A DNA stretch of 64,000 nt, from assembly GCF_029626035.1 (NCBI RefSeq), contig NZ_JARUBE010000003.1, positions 3,782,001 to 3,846,000 of the forward strand, in the 5' to 3' direction. Shown in pieces: positions 48,726 through 57,966 of this stretch (position 1 is the first letter of the stretch; every line of letters starts with the position of its first letter). The notes below the pieces were generated by a model, which was not told where the DNA came from, made no database searches, and saw only the letters and a program-made list of their open reading frames with translations. Made by a program: the position numbers and the translations under genes. The DNA comes from Micromonospora sp. WMMD980. Lineage in GTDB: Bacteria; Actinomycetota; Actinomycetes; Mycobacteriales; Micromonosporaceae.

Positions 48726-50429
48726 GTGCCCGGTTCCCGCCTGCTCATCGGCCCACTGCTGCGCCGGGTGGTCGACACGCGGGCCACCGTCTGGGTGGAG
48801 ACGAGCGCGCCCGCCGTGGTCACCGTCCGCACGGCCGACGGCGCCACCGGCAGCTCGCCGACCTTCTCCGCGTACGACCACCACTACGCGATAGTGGTCG
48901 TGACCGGGCTCACCCCGGACAGCTCCGCCGAGTACGAGGTGCTGGTCGACGACGAGGTGGCCTGGCCACTGCCGGACAGCGGGTTCCCACCCAGCGTGAT
49001 CCGGACCCGGGCGGCCGACGACGGCGACCAGCCGGTACGCCTGGTCTTCGGCTCCTGCCGGGAGACCACCCAGCACTCCACCGCGCGCAAGCTGCCGCCG
49101 GACGCGCTCGACGCGTACGCCCGGCGGGTGATGGCCACGCCCGACGAGGTGACGCTCCCCGACCTGCTGGTGCTGCTCGGCGACCAGGTCTACGCCGACG
49201 AGACCTCGCCGACCGTGCGCAAGCTGCTCAAGCGCCGCCGGCGGCGGCCGAAGGACGCCCCGGCGACGCAGGTGGTCAGCTTCGACGAGTACACGAAGCT
49301 CTACCTGGAGTCCTGGCGCGACCCGGAGATCCGTTGGCTGCTCTCCACCGTGCCGAGCGTGATGATCTTCGACGACCACGAGGTCATCGACGACTGGAAC
49401 ACCTCGCAGTCGTGGCGGGCGGACATGCGCGAGGAGCCGTGGTGGGCCGAGCGGATCCGCAGCGGCCTCGCCTCCTACTGGGTCTACCAGCATCTGGGCA
49501 ACCTCAGCCCGGACGAGATCGCCGTCGACCCGGTCTACGCCAAGGTGGTGGCCGCCGAGGACGCCACCGGCGTGCTGCACGAGTTCGGCGAGCGGGTGGA
49601 CACCGAGGCCGACCTGGCGCACGACACCGAGCGTTGGCGGGCCGTGCAATATCAGTGGAGCTACTCGCTGGACCTGGGGCGGACCCGCCTGGTCATGCTG
49701 GACAACCGGTCCAGCCGGGTGCTCCTGCCGGGCCACCGGGCGATGCTGCCGCCGGGCGAGTGGTCGTGGTTCCTCGACCAGGCGCACGGCGCCTACGACC
49801 ACCTGGTGGTGGGCGCCTCGCTGCCCTGGCTGCTGCCGCCGGGGATCCACCACCTGGAGGCGTGGAACGAGCGCCTCGCCGACTCCGGCCGGCCCTGGGT
49901 GGCGCGGCTGGCCGAGCAGATGCGCCGGGCCTGGGACCTGGAGCACTGGGCGGCGTTCCGGCGTTCCTTCGACGCGCTCGGCGAACTGTTCGCCCGGTTG
50001 GGCAGCGGCGCCGCGGCGCCCCCCGGCGCGCGGGTGGGGGCCGGTCCGGCGTATCCGCGCCCGGCCTCGATCAGCGTGCTCTCCGGCGACGTGCACCACT
50101 CGTACGTGGCCCGGGCCCGGTTCGCCGACCGCGGGGTGGAGACCCCGGTGCACCAGCTCACCTGCTCGCCGATCCACAACCAGGTGCCGGCCGGGATGCG
50201 GCCGCTGATGAAGCTCGGCTGGAACCCCGGGGCGACCCGGGCGCTGGCCCGCTCGGCCGGGGTGCGCCGGCCGCTGGTGCGGTGGCGGAAGCTGGCCGGT
50301 CCCTACTTCGGCAACGCGGTGGCCACGCTGACCCACCAGGGCCGGTCGGCCGCCGTGGTGATCGAGGGCACCACCAGCGACGGCGCGCTGCGGCCGGTGG
50401 CGCGCCAGCAGCTCAGCGACGAGTCGTGA
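48726..50429 (+). CDS. PhoD-like alkaline phosphatase-family metallophosphatase
   Basis: A 567-aa PhoD/metallophosphoesterase-type protein. Metal-ligand motifs are visible: FGSCRETTQ, LLGDQVYADE, IFDDHEVIDDW and LSGDVHHSYVARA. An N-terminal Ig-like domain (residues about 10-95, VVDTRATVWVETSAPAVVTV) precedes the catalytic domain. I start at the GTG 48726 because GGAGGT lies 7 nt upstream. No signal peptide is seen, so it is likely intracellular, unlike classical secreted PhoD. Divergent from ftsY. Confidence 0.9.
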   Translation: MPGSRLLIGPLLRRVVDTRATVWVETSAPAVVTVRTADGATGSSPTFSAYDHHYAIVVVTGLTPDSSAEYEVLVDDEVAWPLPDSGFPPSVIRTRAADDGDQPVRLVFGSCRETTQHSTARKLPPDALDAYARRVMATPDEVTLPDLLVLLGDQVYADETSPTVRKLLKRRRRRPKDAPATQVVSFDEYTKLYLESWRDPEIRWLLSTVPSVMIFDDHEVIDDWNTSQSWRADMREEPWWAERIRSGLASYWVYQHLGNLSPDEIAVDPVYAKVVAAEDATGVLHEFGERVDTEADLAHDTERWRAVQYQWSYSLDLGRTRLVMLDNRSSRVLLPGHRAMLPPGEWSWFLDQAHGAYDHLVVGASLPWLLPPGIHHLEAWNERLADSGRPWVARLAEQMRRAWDLEHWAAFRRSFDALGELFARLGSGAAAPPGARVGAGPAYPRPASISVLSGDVHHSYVARARFADRGVETPVHQLTCSPIHNQVPAGMRPLMKLGWNPGATRALARSAGVRRPLVRWRKLAGPYFGNAVATLTHQGRSAAVVIEGTTSDGALRPVARQQLSDES

Positions 50430-50430
50430 C

Positions 50431-50436
50431 TATCCT
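50431..50436 (+). promoter_or_regulatory. -10 box of a leaderless promoter
   Basis: TATCCT is 6 nt upstream of the GTG at 50443 and immediately follows the previous gene's stop codon, so the MarR-type gene probably has its own leaderless promoter. Confidence 0.5.
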
Positions 50437-50442
50437 CTGACC

Positions 50443-50868
50443 GTGGACGAGACGCTGCGCGCCGTGGAGCACGAGTTGACCGCGTTGCTGCGCCGCGGCC
50501 GGGCGCTGTCCTGGGAGATCGCCCGCGAGGTCCATCCGAACCTGGAGCCGAACGCCTACGGGCTGCTGCTCTGGCTGCGGCGCTCGGGCCAGATCCGGCT
50601 CACCGACCTGGCTGTCAAGCTGGGCATCGGCAAGGGCACGCTGAGCCGGCAGATCGGCGGCCTGGAGGCGCTGGGCCTGGTGCGCCGCGACCCGGATCCG
50701 ACCGACCGGCGGGCCGCCCAGCTCAGCCTCACCGAGGAGGGCACCCGGCGGTTCGACGCAGCCCGCGCCGCCCGACTCGGACAGATCCGACGATCGCTGG
50801 AAGGCTGGCCGAAAGAGGACGTGGCGGCCTTCGCCCGGCTGATGCACCGGTTCAACGAGACGTTCTGA
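50443..50868 (+). CDS. MarR family transcriptional regulator
   Basis: A 141-aa winged-helix regulator. The DNA-binding region (IRLTDLAVKLGIGKGTLSRQIGGLEALGLVRR) and the wing DPTDRRAAQLSLTEEG are typical of MarR. It precedes the MFS exporter by 93 nt on the same strand and likely represses it; the ligand is unknown. Confidence 0.92.
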   Translation: MDETLRAVEHELTALLRRGRALSWEIAREVHPNLEPNAYGLLLWLRRSGQIRLTDLAVKLGIGKGTLSRQIGGLEALGLVRRDPDPTDRRAAQLSLTEEGTRRFDAARAARLGQIRRSLEGWPKEDVAAFARLMHRFNETF

Positions 50869-50961
50869 CCCCGCCCCCAAGGGAATAGGAGCCGCACCGC
50901 GCGAAGTTGTTGCTCAAGGCAACCAAGACGCTCTCTTCCCCCGCTTCGGAGGCACTCCACG

Positions 50962-52584
50962 ATGACGCAGGCGACAGCGCCCACCCGGACGGCGACCGCC
51001 GTCGACATGTCCCACCGGCAGATCCTGGAGGCGCTCTCCGGCCTGCTGCTGGGCATGTTCGTCGCGATCCTCTCGTCCACTGTCGTCTCCAACGCGCTGC
51101 CGCGGATCATCACCGACCTGCACGGCACCCAGTCCGCGTACACCTGGGTGGTCACCTCGACCCTGCTCGCGACCACCGCCACCACCCCGATCTGGGGCAA
51201 GCTCGCGGACCTGACCAGCAAGAAGATCCTGGTCCAGCTCGCCCTCGCGGTCTTCGTGCTGGGCTCGGTGCTGGCCGGGCAGGCCCAGTCCACCGGCGAG
51301 CTGATCGCCTGCCGCGTGGTGCAGGGCGTCGGCGCGGGCGGTCTCACCGCCCTGGCCCAGGTGATCATGGCGACGATGATCGCCCCGCGTGAGCGCGGTC
51401 GCTACAGCGGCTACCTCGGCGCGGTGATGGCGGTCGGCACCATCGGCGGCCCGTTGATCGGCGGCGTGATCGTGGACACCGACTGGCTCGGCTGGCGCTG
51501 GTGCTTCTACGTCGGCGTGCCGTTCGCCGTGCTCGCCCTGGTCGTGCTCCAGAAGACGCTGCACCTGCCCGTGGTCAAGCGCAAGGTGACCATCGACTGG
51601 TGGGGCGCCACCCTGATCACCGCCGCCGTCTCGCTGCTGCTCGTCTGGATCACCCTGGCCGGCGACCGGTACGAGTGGATCTCCTGGACCAGCGCGGTCA
51701 TGGTGGCCGGCGCGGCGCTGCTCGGAGTGCTCGCCGTCCGGGTCGAGCAGCGCGCCGCCGAGCCGATGATCCCGCCGCGGCTGTTCCGCAACCGCACCAT
51801 CACGCTCGCCGTGCTCGCCAGCGTCGCGGTCGGCGTCGGCATGTTCGGCGCCTCGGTCTTCCTGGGCCAGTACTTCCAGATCAGCCGCGGCGAGAGCCCG
51901 ACCATGGCCGGCCTGATGACGCTGCCGATGATCGGCGGCCTGCTGGTCGCCTCCACCGTGGTCGGCCGGATCATCACCAGCACCGGCCGGTGGAAGCGCT
52001 GGCTGGTCGCCGGCTCGACGCTGCTCACCGCCGGCTTCGCGCTGATGGGCAGCATGCGGGCGGACACCCCGTACTGGCGGCTCGCGGTCTTCATGGCGCT
52101 GATCGGCCTGGGCCTCGGCATGACCATGCAGAACCTCGTGCTGGCCGTGCAGAACACGGTCGGCACGCACGAGCTGGGCGCGGCCAGCTCGGTGGTGGCC
52201 TTCTTCCGCAGCCTCGGCGGCGCGGTCGGCGTGAGCGCGCTCGGCGCGCTGCTCGGCCACCGGGTGACCGGCTACCTCGCCGACGGGCTGAGCCGGATCG
52301 GCGTCGCGGCCCCCGCCTCCGGTGGCGGCGGCGCGCTGCCCGACGTGCACGCGCTGCCCGCCCCGATCCGCGCCGTGGTGGAGTCCGCGTACGGGCACGG
52401 CGCCGGCGACATCTTCCTGGCCGCCGCACCGTTCGGGCTGCTCGCCCTGATCGCCGTGGTGCTGATCCGGGAGGTGCCGCTGCGCCGCACCAACGGCGAC
52501 CCGATCTCCGGTGAGGTCGAGCGGGAGTCGACGGTCGCGGCCGGCAACGACGCGGTGGTGATCGGGACCGGAGGGCGGGACTGA
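50962..52584 (+). CDS. MFS multidrug exporter (DHA2, 14 helices)
   Basis: A 540-aa major facilitator of the DHA2/EmrB-QacA group with about 14 membrane helices. Motif A-like sequence is in TPIWGKLADLTSKK, motif C-like glycines in AVGTIGGPLIGGVIVD. The ATG follows a GGAGG site. Paired with the MarR gene. Substrate unknown. Confidence 0.94.
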   Translation: MTQATAPTRTATAVDMSHRQILEALSGLLLGMFVAILSSTVVSNALPRIITDLHGTQSAYTWVVTSTLLATTATTPIWGKLADLTSKKILVQLALAVFVLGSVLAGQAQSTGELIACRVVQGVGAGGLTALAQVIMATMIAPRERGRYSGYLGAVMAVGTIGGPLIGGVIVDTDWLGWRWCFYVGVPFAVLALVVLQKTLHLPVVKRKVTIDWWGATLITAAVSLLLVWITLAGDRYEWISWTSAVMVAGAALLGVLAVRVEQRAAEPMIPPRLFRNRTITLAVLASVAVGVGMFGASVFLGQYFQISRGESPTMAGLMTLPMIGGLLVASTVVGRIITSTGRWKRWLVAGSTLLTAGFALMGSMRADTPYWRLAVFMALIGLGLGMTMQNLVLAVQNTVGTHELGAASSVVAFFRSLGGAVGVSALGALLGHRVTGYLADGLSRIGVAAPASGGGGALPDVHALPAPIRAVVESAYGHGAGDIFLAAAPFGLLALIAVVLIREVPLRRTNGDPISGEVERESTVAAGNDAVVIGTGGRD

Positions 52585-52650
52585 CGATGAGCGCACCGGA
52601 GCGTGAGCGGTACGGCCCGCGGCCCCGGTCACTGCCGTTCGAGCGGAGGG

Positions 52651-52706
52651 TGTAAGGAGGGGCCCCCGCTTAACGCCTCGCGTTGTAAAGGGGCCCCCGC
52701 TTAACA
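52651..52706. repeat. Paired palindromic intergenic repeat, copy B
   Basis: Two units, GTAAGGAGGGG-CCCCCGCTTAAC at 52652-52674 and GTAAAGGGG-CCCCCGCTTAAC at 52685-52705, match the reverse complement of copy A with the same spacing design. It lies between the MFS gene and the DinB-family gene, ending 10 nt before the DinB start. Hairpin-forming. Confidence 0.7.
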
Positions 52707-52715
52707 TCTGCGATC

Positions 52716-53246
52716 ATGACCTGGAGAGCACCCGACGTCGACCGCCGCGACGAGCCGTTCATCGCTGACGAGCGCGCCATGCTGCGAGGCTGGCTCGACA
52801 ACCACCGTGACACCCTGCGCCTCAAGTGCGCCGGCCTCACCGCCGAGCAACTGCGCACCCGCAGCGTCGAGCCCTCCGGCCTGACCCTGCTCGGCCTGGT
52901 GCGGCACATGGCCGACGTGGAGCGCTGGTGGTTCCGCCGTCACGCGGCCGGCCTGGACCTGCCCCACATGTACGACTACAGCGTCGACCCGGACGCCGAC
53001 CTCAACGACATCGCCGACGCCGACCCGGCCGAGGCGTTCGCCGCCCTGAGCGCCGAGATCGAGGCGGCCGACCTGGCGGTGGCCGACCTGCCGCTGGAGC
53101 ACACGTTCCCGCACACCCGGCGCGACGGCGGCACCCGCGAGATCAGCCTCCGCTGGGTGTACGTGCACATGATCGAGGAGTATGCCCGGCACAACGGCCA
53201 CGCCGACCTGATCCGCGAACGCATCGACGGCGTCACCGGCTCCTGA
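52716..53246 (+). CDS. DinB family (DUF664) protein
   Basis: A 176-aa four-helix protein of the DinB/YfiT superfamily, DUF664 branch. The metal-type histidines are visible in LVRHMADVERWWFRRH and YVHMIEEYARHNGHADLI. Such proteins are often mycothiol- or bacillithiol-dependent transferases, which fits an actinobacterium, but the reaction is not determined. The start ATG lies just after a palindromic repeat; no clear ribosome site. Confidence 0.9.
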   Translation: MTWRAPDVDRRDEPFIADERAMLRGWLDNHRDTLRLKCAGLTAEQLRTRSVEPSGLTLLGLVRHMADVERWWFRRHAAGLDLPHMYDYSVDPDADLNDIADADPAEAFAALSAEIEAADLAVADLPLEHTFPHTRRDGGTREISLRWVYVHMIEEYARHNGHADLIRERIDGVTGS

Positions 53247-53448
53247 CCGGCCACCCACCCGCTCGGCCGAACGGCCGACGCCCGACCCCTGATCGTCCAC
53301 AAGTGACCGTTCGCGGCAACGCCCCGCCGGCCCGGGACGTCTAGCGGCTGAACGGCCGTGGCCGGTTCCGATCACCCCGGCCCCGCCGGGCCCGCAGCCG
53401 AGGCACCGGAACCGCCGGACGCAGGCGACCAGGTGGACGGGGACGGGG

Positions 53449-54930
53449 ATGGGGCACACTCGACGACGGGCACTGGGCATTCTCGGCGCGCTCGGGGCGA
53501 CGGCGCTGGGCACCGGCCCGGGCGATCCGGGCGCGCCGGTCCGGGCGACCACGCGCCGCCCGTCCGGTGCCGGCCCGGTCGCGGTCGAGAACACCAGGCC
53601 CGGCGCGGCCGACTTCCGGCTGACCGGGCTCCGGTTCGCCCAGGACGGGCCCGGCGAGATCGCCGGCTACGTGCACGCCACGAGCGTCGCCCCCGGCGCG
53701 GAACTGCGGTTCCAGGTCTCGGTCGCCCAGCCGCAGAAGTACCGGATCACGATCTTCCGCCTCGGCCACTACCGGGGTGCGGGCGCGCGGCGGGTGGCGG
53801 TCAGCCCGTGGCTGGACGGCGTTCCCCAGGGCCCGCCGCGCGCGGATCCGGCCACCGGCGCGGTCCGCTGCGACTGGCGTCCGGGGTGGCGACCGACGGT
53901 GCCGCCGGGCCGGGGGAGCGGGCTCCACCTCGCGTTGCTCGCCAGCGCCTCCGGTCACCACCAGTGGATCCCCTTCGTGGTGCGCCCGCCGGCGCCCGGC
54001 GGCGGAGCGCTGGTGGTGCTGCCGACCAGCACCTGGCAGGCCTACAACCGGTGGCCGGAGGACGGGCGCACCGGCGCCAGCCTCTACTACGGCTTCGACA
54101 CCGCCGGGCACCGCAGCGGGGAGCGCCGGGCCCGGGCGGTCAGCCACGACCGGCCGTACGCCGGCACCGGCCTGCCGGCCCTGGCCGACCACGACATCTG
54201 CTTCGTCCGCTGGGTGGAGGGCCTGGGCCTGGATCTGGGGTACGCCACGAGCGAGGACCTGCACACCGGGCGGGTGGACCCGGCCCGGTTCCGGGCGGTC
54301 GTCTTCCCCGGCCACGACGAGTACTGGTCGGCGCCGACGCGCCGGGCGGTGGTCGGCGCCCGCGACGCCGGCACCAGCCTGGTCTTCCTGGGCGCGAACA
54401 ACTGCTACTGGCGGATCCGCTACGGCGCGGACGACCGGGACGACCGCCTGGTCCGGTGCGCCAAGGAGAGCCGGCCGGCGTCCGGCCCGATGCCACCCAC
54501 CACGAGGTGGCGGACGGCCGGCCAGCCCGAGCAGCAGTTCGTCGGCGCCCAGTACGTCAGCACCGTCGACGGGTACGCCCCGCTCGTGGTGCGCGACGCC
54601 GGGCACTGGTTCTGGGCCGGCACCGGGGTCCGGGACGGCGACCTGATCCCCGAGGTGGTGTGGGGCGAGGCCGACCGGCGCATGGCCCGCTTCGCCGGCC
54701 CCGAGGCCACGGAGCAGGCGCTGCTGGCCGAGTCACCCTACCGGCACCAGGGCACGCCGCAGGTGCAGCAGAGCCGGCTCTACCGGGCCGCCTCCGGGGC
54801 ATGGGTGTTCGCCGCCGGCTCGCTGGGCTGGACCCGGGTGCTCGCCGACCCGGCGGTGGCCGACGCCCGCCTGGCCCGGGCCACCGTCAACCTGCTGGAC
54901 CGGGTGACCGCCGGCCGGGCGCGACGCTGA
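53449..54930 (+). CDS. Tat-exported N,N-dimethylformamidase beta-subunit-like protein
   Basis: A 493-aa protein with a twin-arginine signal (MGHTRRRALGILGALGATAL) and a C-terminal region resembling the N,N-dimethylformamidase beta subunit C-terminal domain (LPTSTWQAYNRWPEDG, VVFPGHDEYWSAPTRR, LVFLGANNCYWRIRY). The N-terminal part is a beta-sandwich with FRLGHYRGAGARRV. The amidase catalytic residues cannot be confirmed. It is the last gene before the EACC1/caspase module but is separated from it by 68 nt containing a promoter-like box. Confidence 0.78.
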   Translation: MGHTRRRALGILGALGATALGTGPGDPGAPVRATTRRPSGAGPVAVENTRPGAADFRLTGLRFAQDGPGEIAGYVHATSVAPGAELRFQVSVAQPQKYRITIFRLGHYRGAGARRVAVSPWLDGVPQGPPRADPATGAVRCDWRPGWRPTVPPGRGSGLHLALLASASGHHQWIPFVVRPPAPGGGALVVLPTSTWQAYNRWPEDGRTGASLYYGFDTAGHRSGERRARAVSHDRPYAGTGLPALADHDICFVRWVEGLGLDLGYATSEDLHTGRVDPARFRAVVFPGHDEYWSAPTRRAVVGARDAGTSLVFLGANNCYWRIRYGADDRDDRLVRCAKESRPASGPMPPTTRWRTAGQPEQQFVGAQYVSTVDGYAPLVVRDAGHWFWAGTGVRDGDLIPEVVWGEADRRMARFAGPEATEQALLAESPYRHQGTPQVQQSRLYRAASGAWVFAAGSLGWTRVLADPAVADARLARATVNLLDRVTAGRARR

Positions 54931-54985
54931 CGGGCGCAACCACCTTTGTGTACGGAATGTTACCGACCGGTTGGCGGAGAGCTGA

Positions 54986-54991
54986 TAGCCT
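54986..54991 (+). promoter_or_regulatory. -10 box of a near-leaderless promoter
   Basis: TAGCCT is 7 nt upstream of the EACC1 ATG (54999), with no ribosome site. It would drive the EACC1-caspase-binding protein unit. Confidence 0.45.
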
Positions 54992-54998
54992 TCGATCA

Positions 54999-55382
54999 AT
55001 GGACACCGTGGTGGTTCGGATCGTCACCATCGATGACGACGACGACGCGACCGAGGAAGCCACCCACCGCCTGCACCGGGAGCTGCGCCGGCTCGACGGC
55101 GTCCGTTCGGTCCGCCCGGCGGAGTCGGCCACGGTCGCGCCGGACGGCGCCCGGGCCGGTGAACTCGCCGAACTGGGCACCCTGCTCGCCGCCCTGACCG
55201 CCCAGGCGGACCTCGTCGTCGGGGTGCTCGGGGGCGTCGGGGAGTGGCAGCGGCGGCGCGGTCGCGGTCGGGTCGAGGTGCGCATCGGCGAGCACGAGCT
55301 GGTCGTCGACCGGGCCACGGCCGACGAGCAGCGCCGGCTGATCGAGGCGTTCGTCGACCGGTTGTTCCCACCGGAACGATGA
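54999..55382 (+). CDS. Effector-associated constant component EACC1-like protein
   Basis: A 127-aa protein resembling EACC1, a small constant partner of caspase and other effectors in actinobacterial conflict systems. It has an N-terminal beta strand (VVVRIVTIDDDDD), a helix, a basic centre and the conserved ending IGEHELVVDRATADEQRRLIEAFVDRL. Its stop overlaps the caspase ATG by 4 nt (ATGA). A TAGCCT box lies 7 nt upstream of the start. Confidence 0.82.
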   Translation: MDTVVVRIVTIDDDDDATEEATHRLHRELRRLDGVRSVRPAESATVAPDGARAGELAELGTLLAALTAQADLVVGVLGGVGEWQRRRGRGRVEVRIGEHELVVDRATADEQRRLIEAFVDRLFPPER

Positions 55383-57966
55383 GACGAGCGCTGATCATCG
55401 CGAACGAGGCCTATGCGGATCCTCAGTTCGCCCCCTTCCCGGCACCGTGGCGGACGCGGACTCCCTCCGCGAGGTGCTGAAGAACCCGGCGATCGGCGCC
55501 TTCGACGACGTCCGCGTGCTGCGCAACCGCACGGTCCACGCCGTGGGGCGCGCCGTCGCGGTCTTCTTCCACAACACCGAGCCCGACGACCTGCTGCTGT
55601 TGCACATCTCGGCGCACGGGCTGAAGGACGCGGCCGGTGACCTGTTCTTCGCCGCCCGCGACTCCGAGCACGACAGCCACCTGATCCGGGCGACCGCGCT
55701 GTCCGCCGCCGACATCCGGCACGAGATGGCCGACAGCCGGGCGAAGCAGATCGTGGTGCTGCTCGACTGCTGCTACAGCGACGCCTTCGCGCGCGACGAG
55801 CGGGCCCGGGGCGCGCACGACGCCGACCTGACCGGCCCGTTCCGCAGTCGCGGACACGTCGTGATCACGTCCTGTGCCGGCACCGAACTCAGCTTCGAGC
55901 GCGACGGTCAGGGTGTCTTCACCCGCGCGGTGGTGGACGGTCTGCGCACCGGTGCGGCCGACCGGAACGGCGACGGCGTCGTCGACACCGACGAGCTCTA
56001 CCAGTACGTCGACGAGCGGGTCCACGAGGTCAGCCCGCGGCAGCGCCCCACCCTCTCGGTCTACCGGAAGCAGGGCGTGATCCGGGTGGCCCGGGCGGGC
56101 CGGGAGGCGCCGACGCCCCCGCCCGGCCACGGCCCGGTGCACCGGTTGCGGCGCCTGGCGGTCGCGGCGACGCCGCGTCCCGTCACCTGCGGCGCGCTGC
56201 CCCGGCGCGTCGTCGTGCCGATCCTCGCGGTCTGGACGCTCCTGTGCGCCGCCGCCGGGTACGCCGGCCCGGTCGCCGCCGTCGGGGCCGGCTGCTTCCA
56301 GCCGCCGCAGGTGCGGGTGGCCACCTCGGCCACCGGGTTGGAGCCCTACCGCGAGGTGGCGGACGCGTTCGAGCGGTGGTCCGCGCGGCAGCACCGGGGC
56401 TGCGCGCTGGCCCGGCTCTACCTCTACCCCGCCGGCGCCGACGACGTCCGGGCCGGCATCGGTGCCCACTGGGACTCGTCGGGCGCGCCGGGTCACCGCT
56501 AGCTCCAGGATGTCGGGCCGCACCCGGACCTGTGGCTGCCGGAGTCGGCGGTCGACGTGAAGCGCCTGGGCACGGCCGGGGCGGGCGTGGTCGACGGGGT
56601 GACCGAGATCGCCGCGTCTCCGCTGGTGCTCGGCGTCCCGCAGGCGCAGGTCGCCGCCGGCGACGCCGTCGACGCGGCACGCCGGATGGGGCGGACGTGG
56701 CGGGAGCTGTTCCCCGACGCCTCCGGTGCGACCACCGCGCCGACGATCTCCGGCGGTGAGGGCGTGGTACGCGCGGATCCCACCGTCTCCGCCCCCGCCC
56801 GCCTGGCCACCTACGCGCTCTACGGCGACGAGCGGCGGCTGGCCTCCCCGTCGACGGCCCGGCACGACGTCGAGCGGTGGGTGGACAAGGCGCTGGACGC
56901 CGGCGCGTACCCGATCGGCGACGACCTCGCGGTGCTCTGCCGGCAGCGGACGCGTGCCATCGCCGCCCCCGGGGGCCACACGCCGGCCGTGGTGCTCACC
57001 GAGCAGGCGCTGGTGCGCTTCAACCAGGGCCGACCGCTCGGCACCGGTTGCCCGGCCCAGCACGCGCCGCCGGCGGCCGAGCGGTTGCAGGCGTTCTACC
57101 CGTCCGACTCGCCGCTGTTGTTCCGCACGGTCGCCCGACTCCGCTGGCCGGCGGCGGCGCAGAGCCCCGCGGTACGGGCCGCGGCGTCCGCCTTCGCCCG
57201 CTGGCTGGTCGACGCGGAGGAGGGCAGGCGGGCCCTGCTCGACGTCGGCCTGCGGCCGCCGGGCGTGACCGCCGCCACCCCGGTGGACCGCGCCAACGGC
57301 GCGTTGTTCGACTGGCCGTTCGGCCGCGTCCGGCCCCTGCACGAGCTGGTCGCCGGCGAGCAGGACCGGGCGCTCGGGGTCTACCTCCGCGCACACCGGC
57401 CGGGCCGCGTCCTGGTCGCGTTGGACGCGTCCGGCTCGATGCGCGAGCCGAGCGAGGATCGACGCCGGAGCCGCTTCGACGTCGCGGTGGACGGCGTCGG
57501 GCGGGCCCTGGAGCGGGTGGGCGGGCGGGACGAGTTCGGCCTCCGCACGTTTTCGACTCTGGCCGCCAACTCCCGGTCGATCGTGCCGCTCGGTCCACCG
57601 GGGGCGGCCGTCGCCGGCGGCCTGCGCGCCGCGGTCGCGCGGATCCGGCCGTCCGGCGACACCCCGCTGCACCAGGCCATCCGGCAGGGCGCGGCCCAGC
57701 TCCGGGGCGGTAGCGGCGATCCGCTGCGCGCGCTCGTGGTGGTCACCGACGGCCAGGACACCTCCGGGCGGCCGCCACCCGCCGCCGCGGAGCTGTCCGG
57801 CGTACGCCTCTACGTCCTCGCCGTGGGCGACGCGGACTGCGCGGGCTCGCCGCTCGACCGCCTCGCGCAGGACACCGGGGGCGACTGCTACGACACCCGG
57901 ACCGACCGCCTCGACGCGACGCTGGACCGGCTGTTCACCGCGCTGTGGAAGGGGGCGGACCGATGA
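55379..57966 (+). pseudogene. EACC1-associated caspase / substrate-binding / vWA membrane protein, interrupted
   Basis: One gene (about 862 codons) read in two frames and broken by a stop. The start ATGAGACGAGCGCTG encodes MRRALIIANEAYADPQFA; adding one C to the run at 55430-55434 would continue as APLPGTVADADSLREVL. The caspase domain keeps its His (SAHG, codon at 55615) and Cys (DCCYSDAF, codon at 55771). A hydrophobic helix (VVVPILAVWTLLCAAAGYAG) follows, then an extracellular binding-type domain and a vWA with intact DASGS MIDAS (near 57425). An in-frame TAG at 56500-56502 splits the binding domain; the downstream frame is unchanged. Possible explanations are a true pseudogene or sequencing errors. 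An intact form would place a protease inside and a sensor outside the cell. Confidence 0.8.

Noticed and set aside
56557..57966. The region after the TAG as an independent vWA gene starting at GTG 56557
   Set aside because: It would lack the first part of its binding domain and any signal peptide; the frame is continuous with the caspase gene across the TAG.
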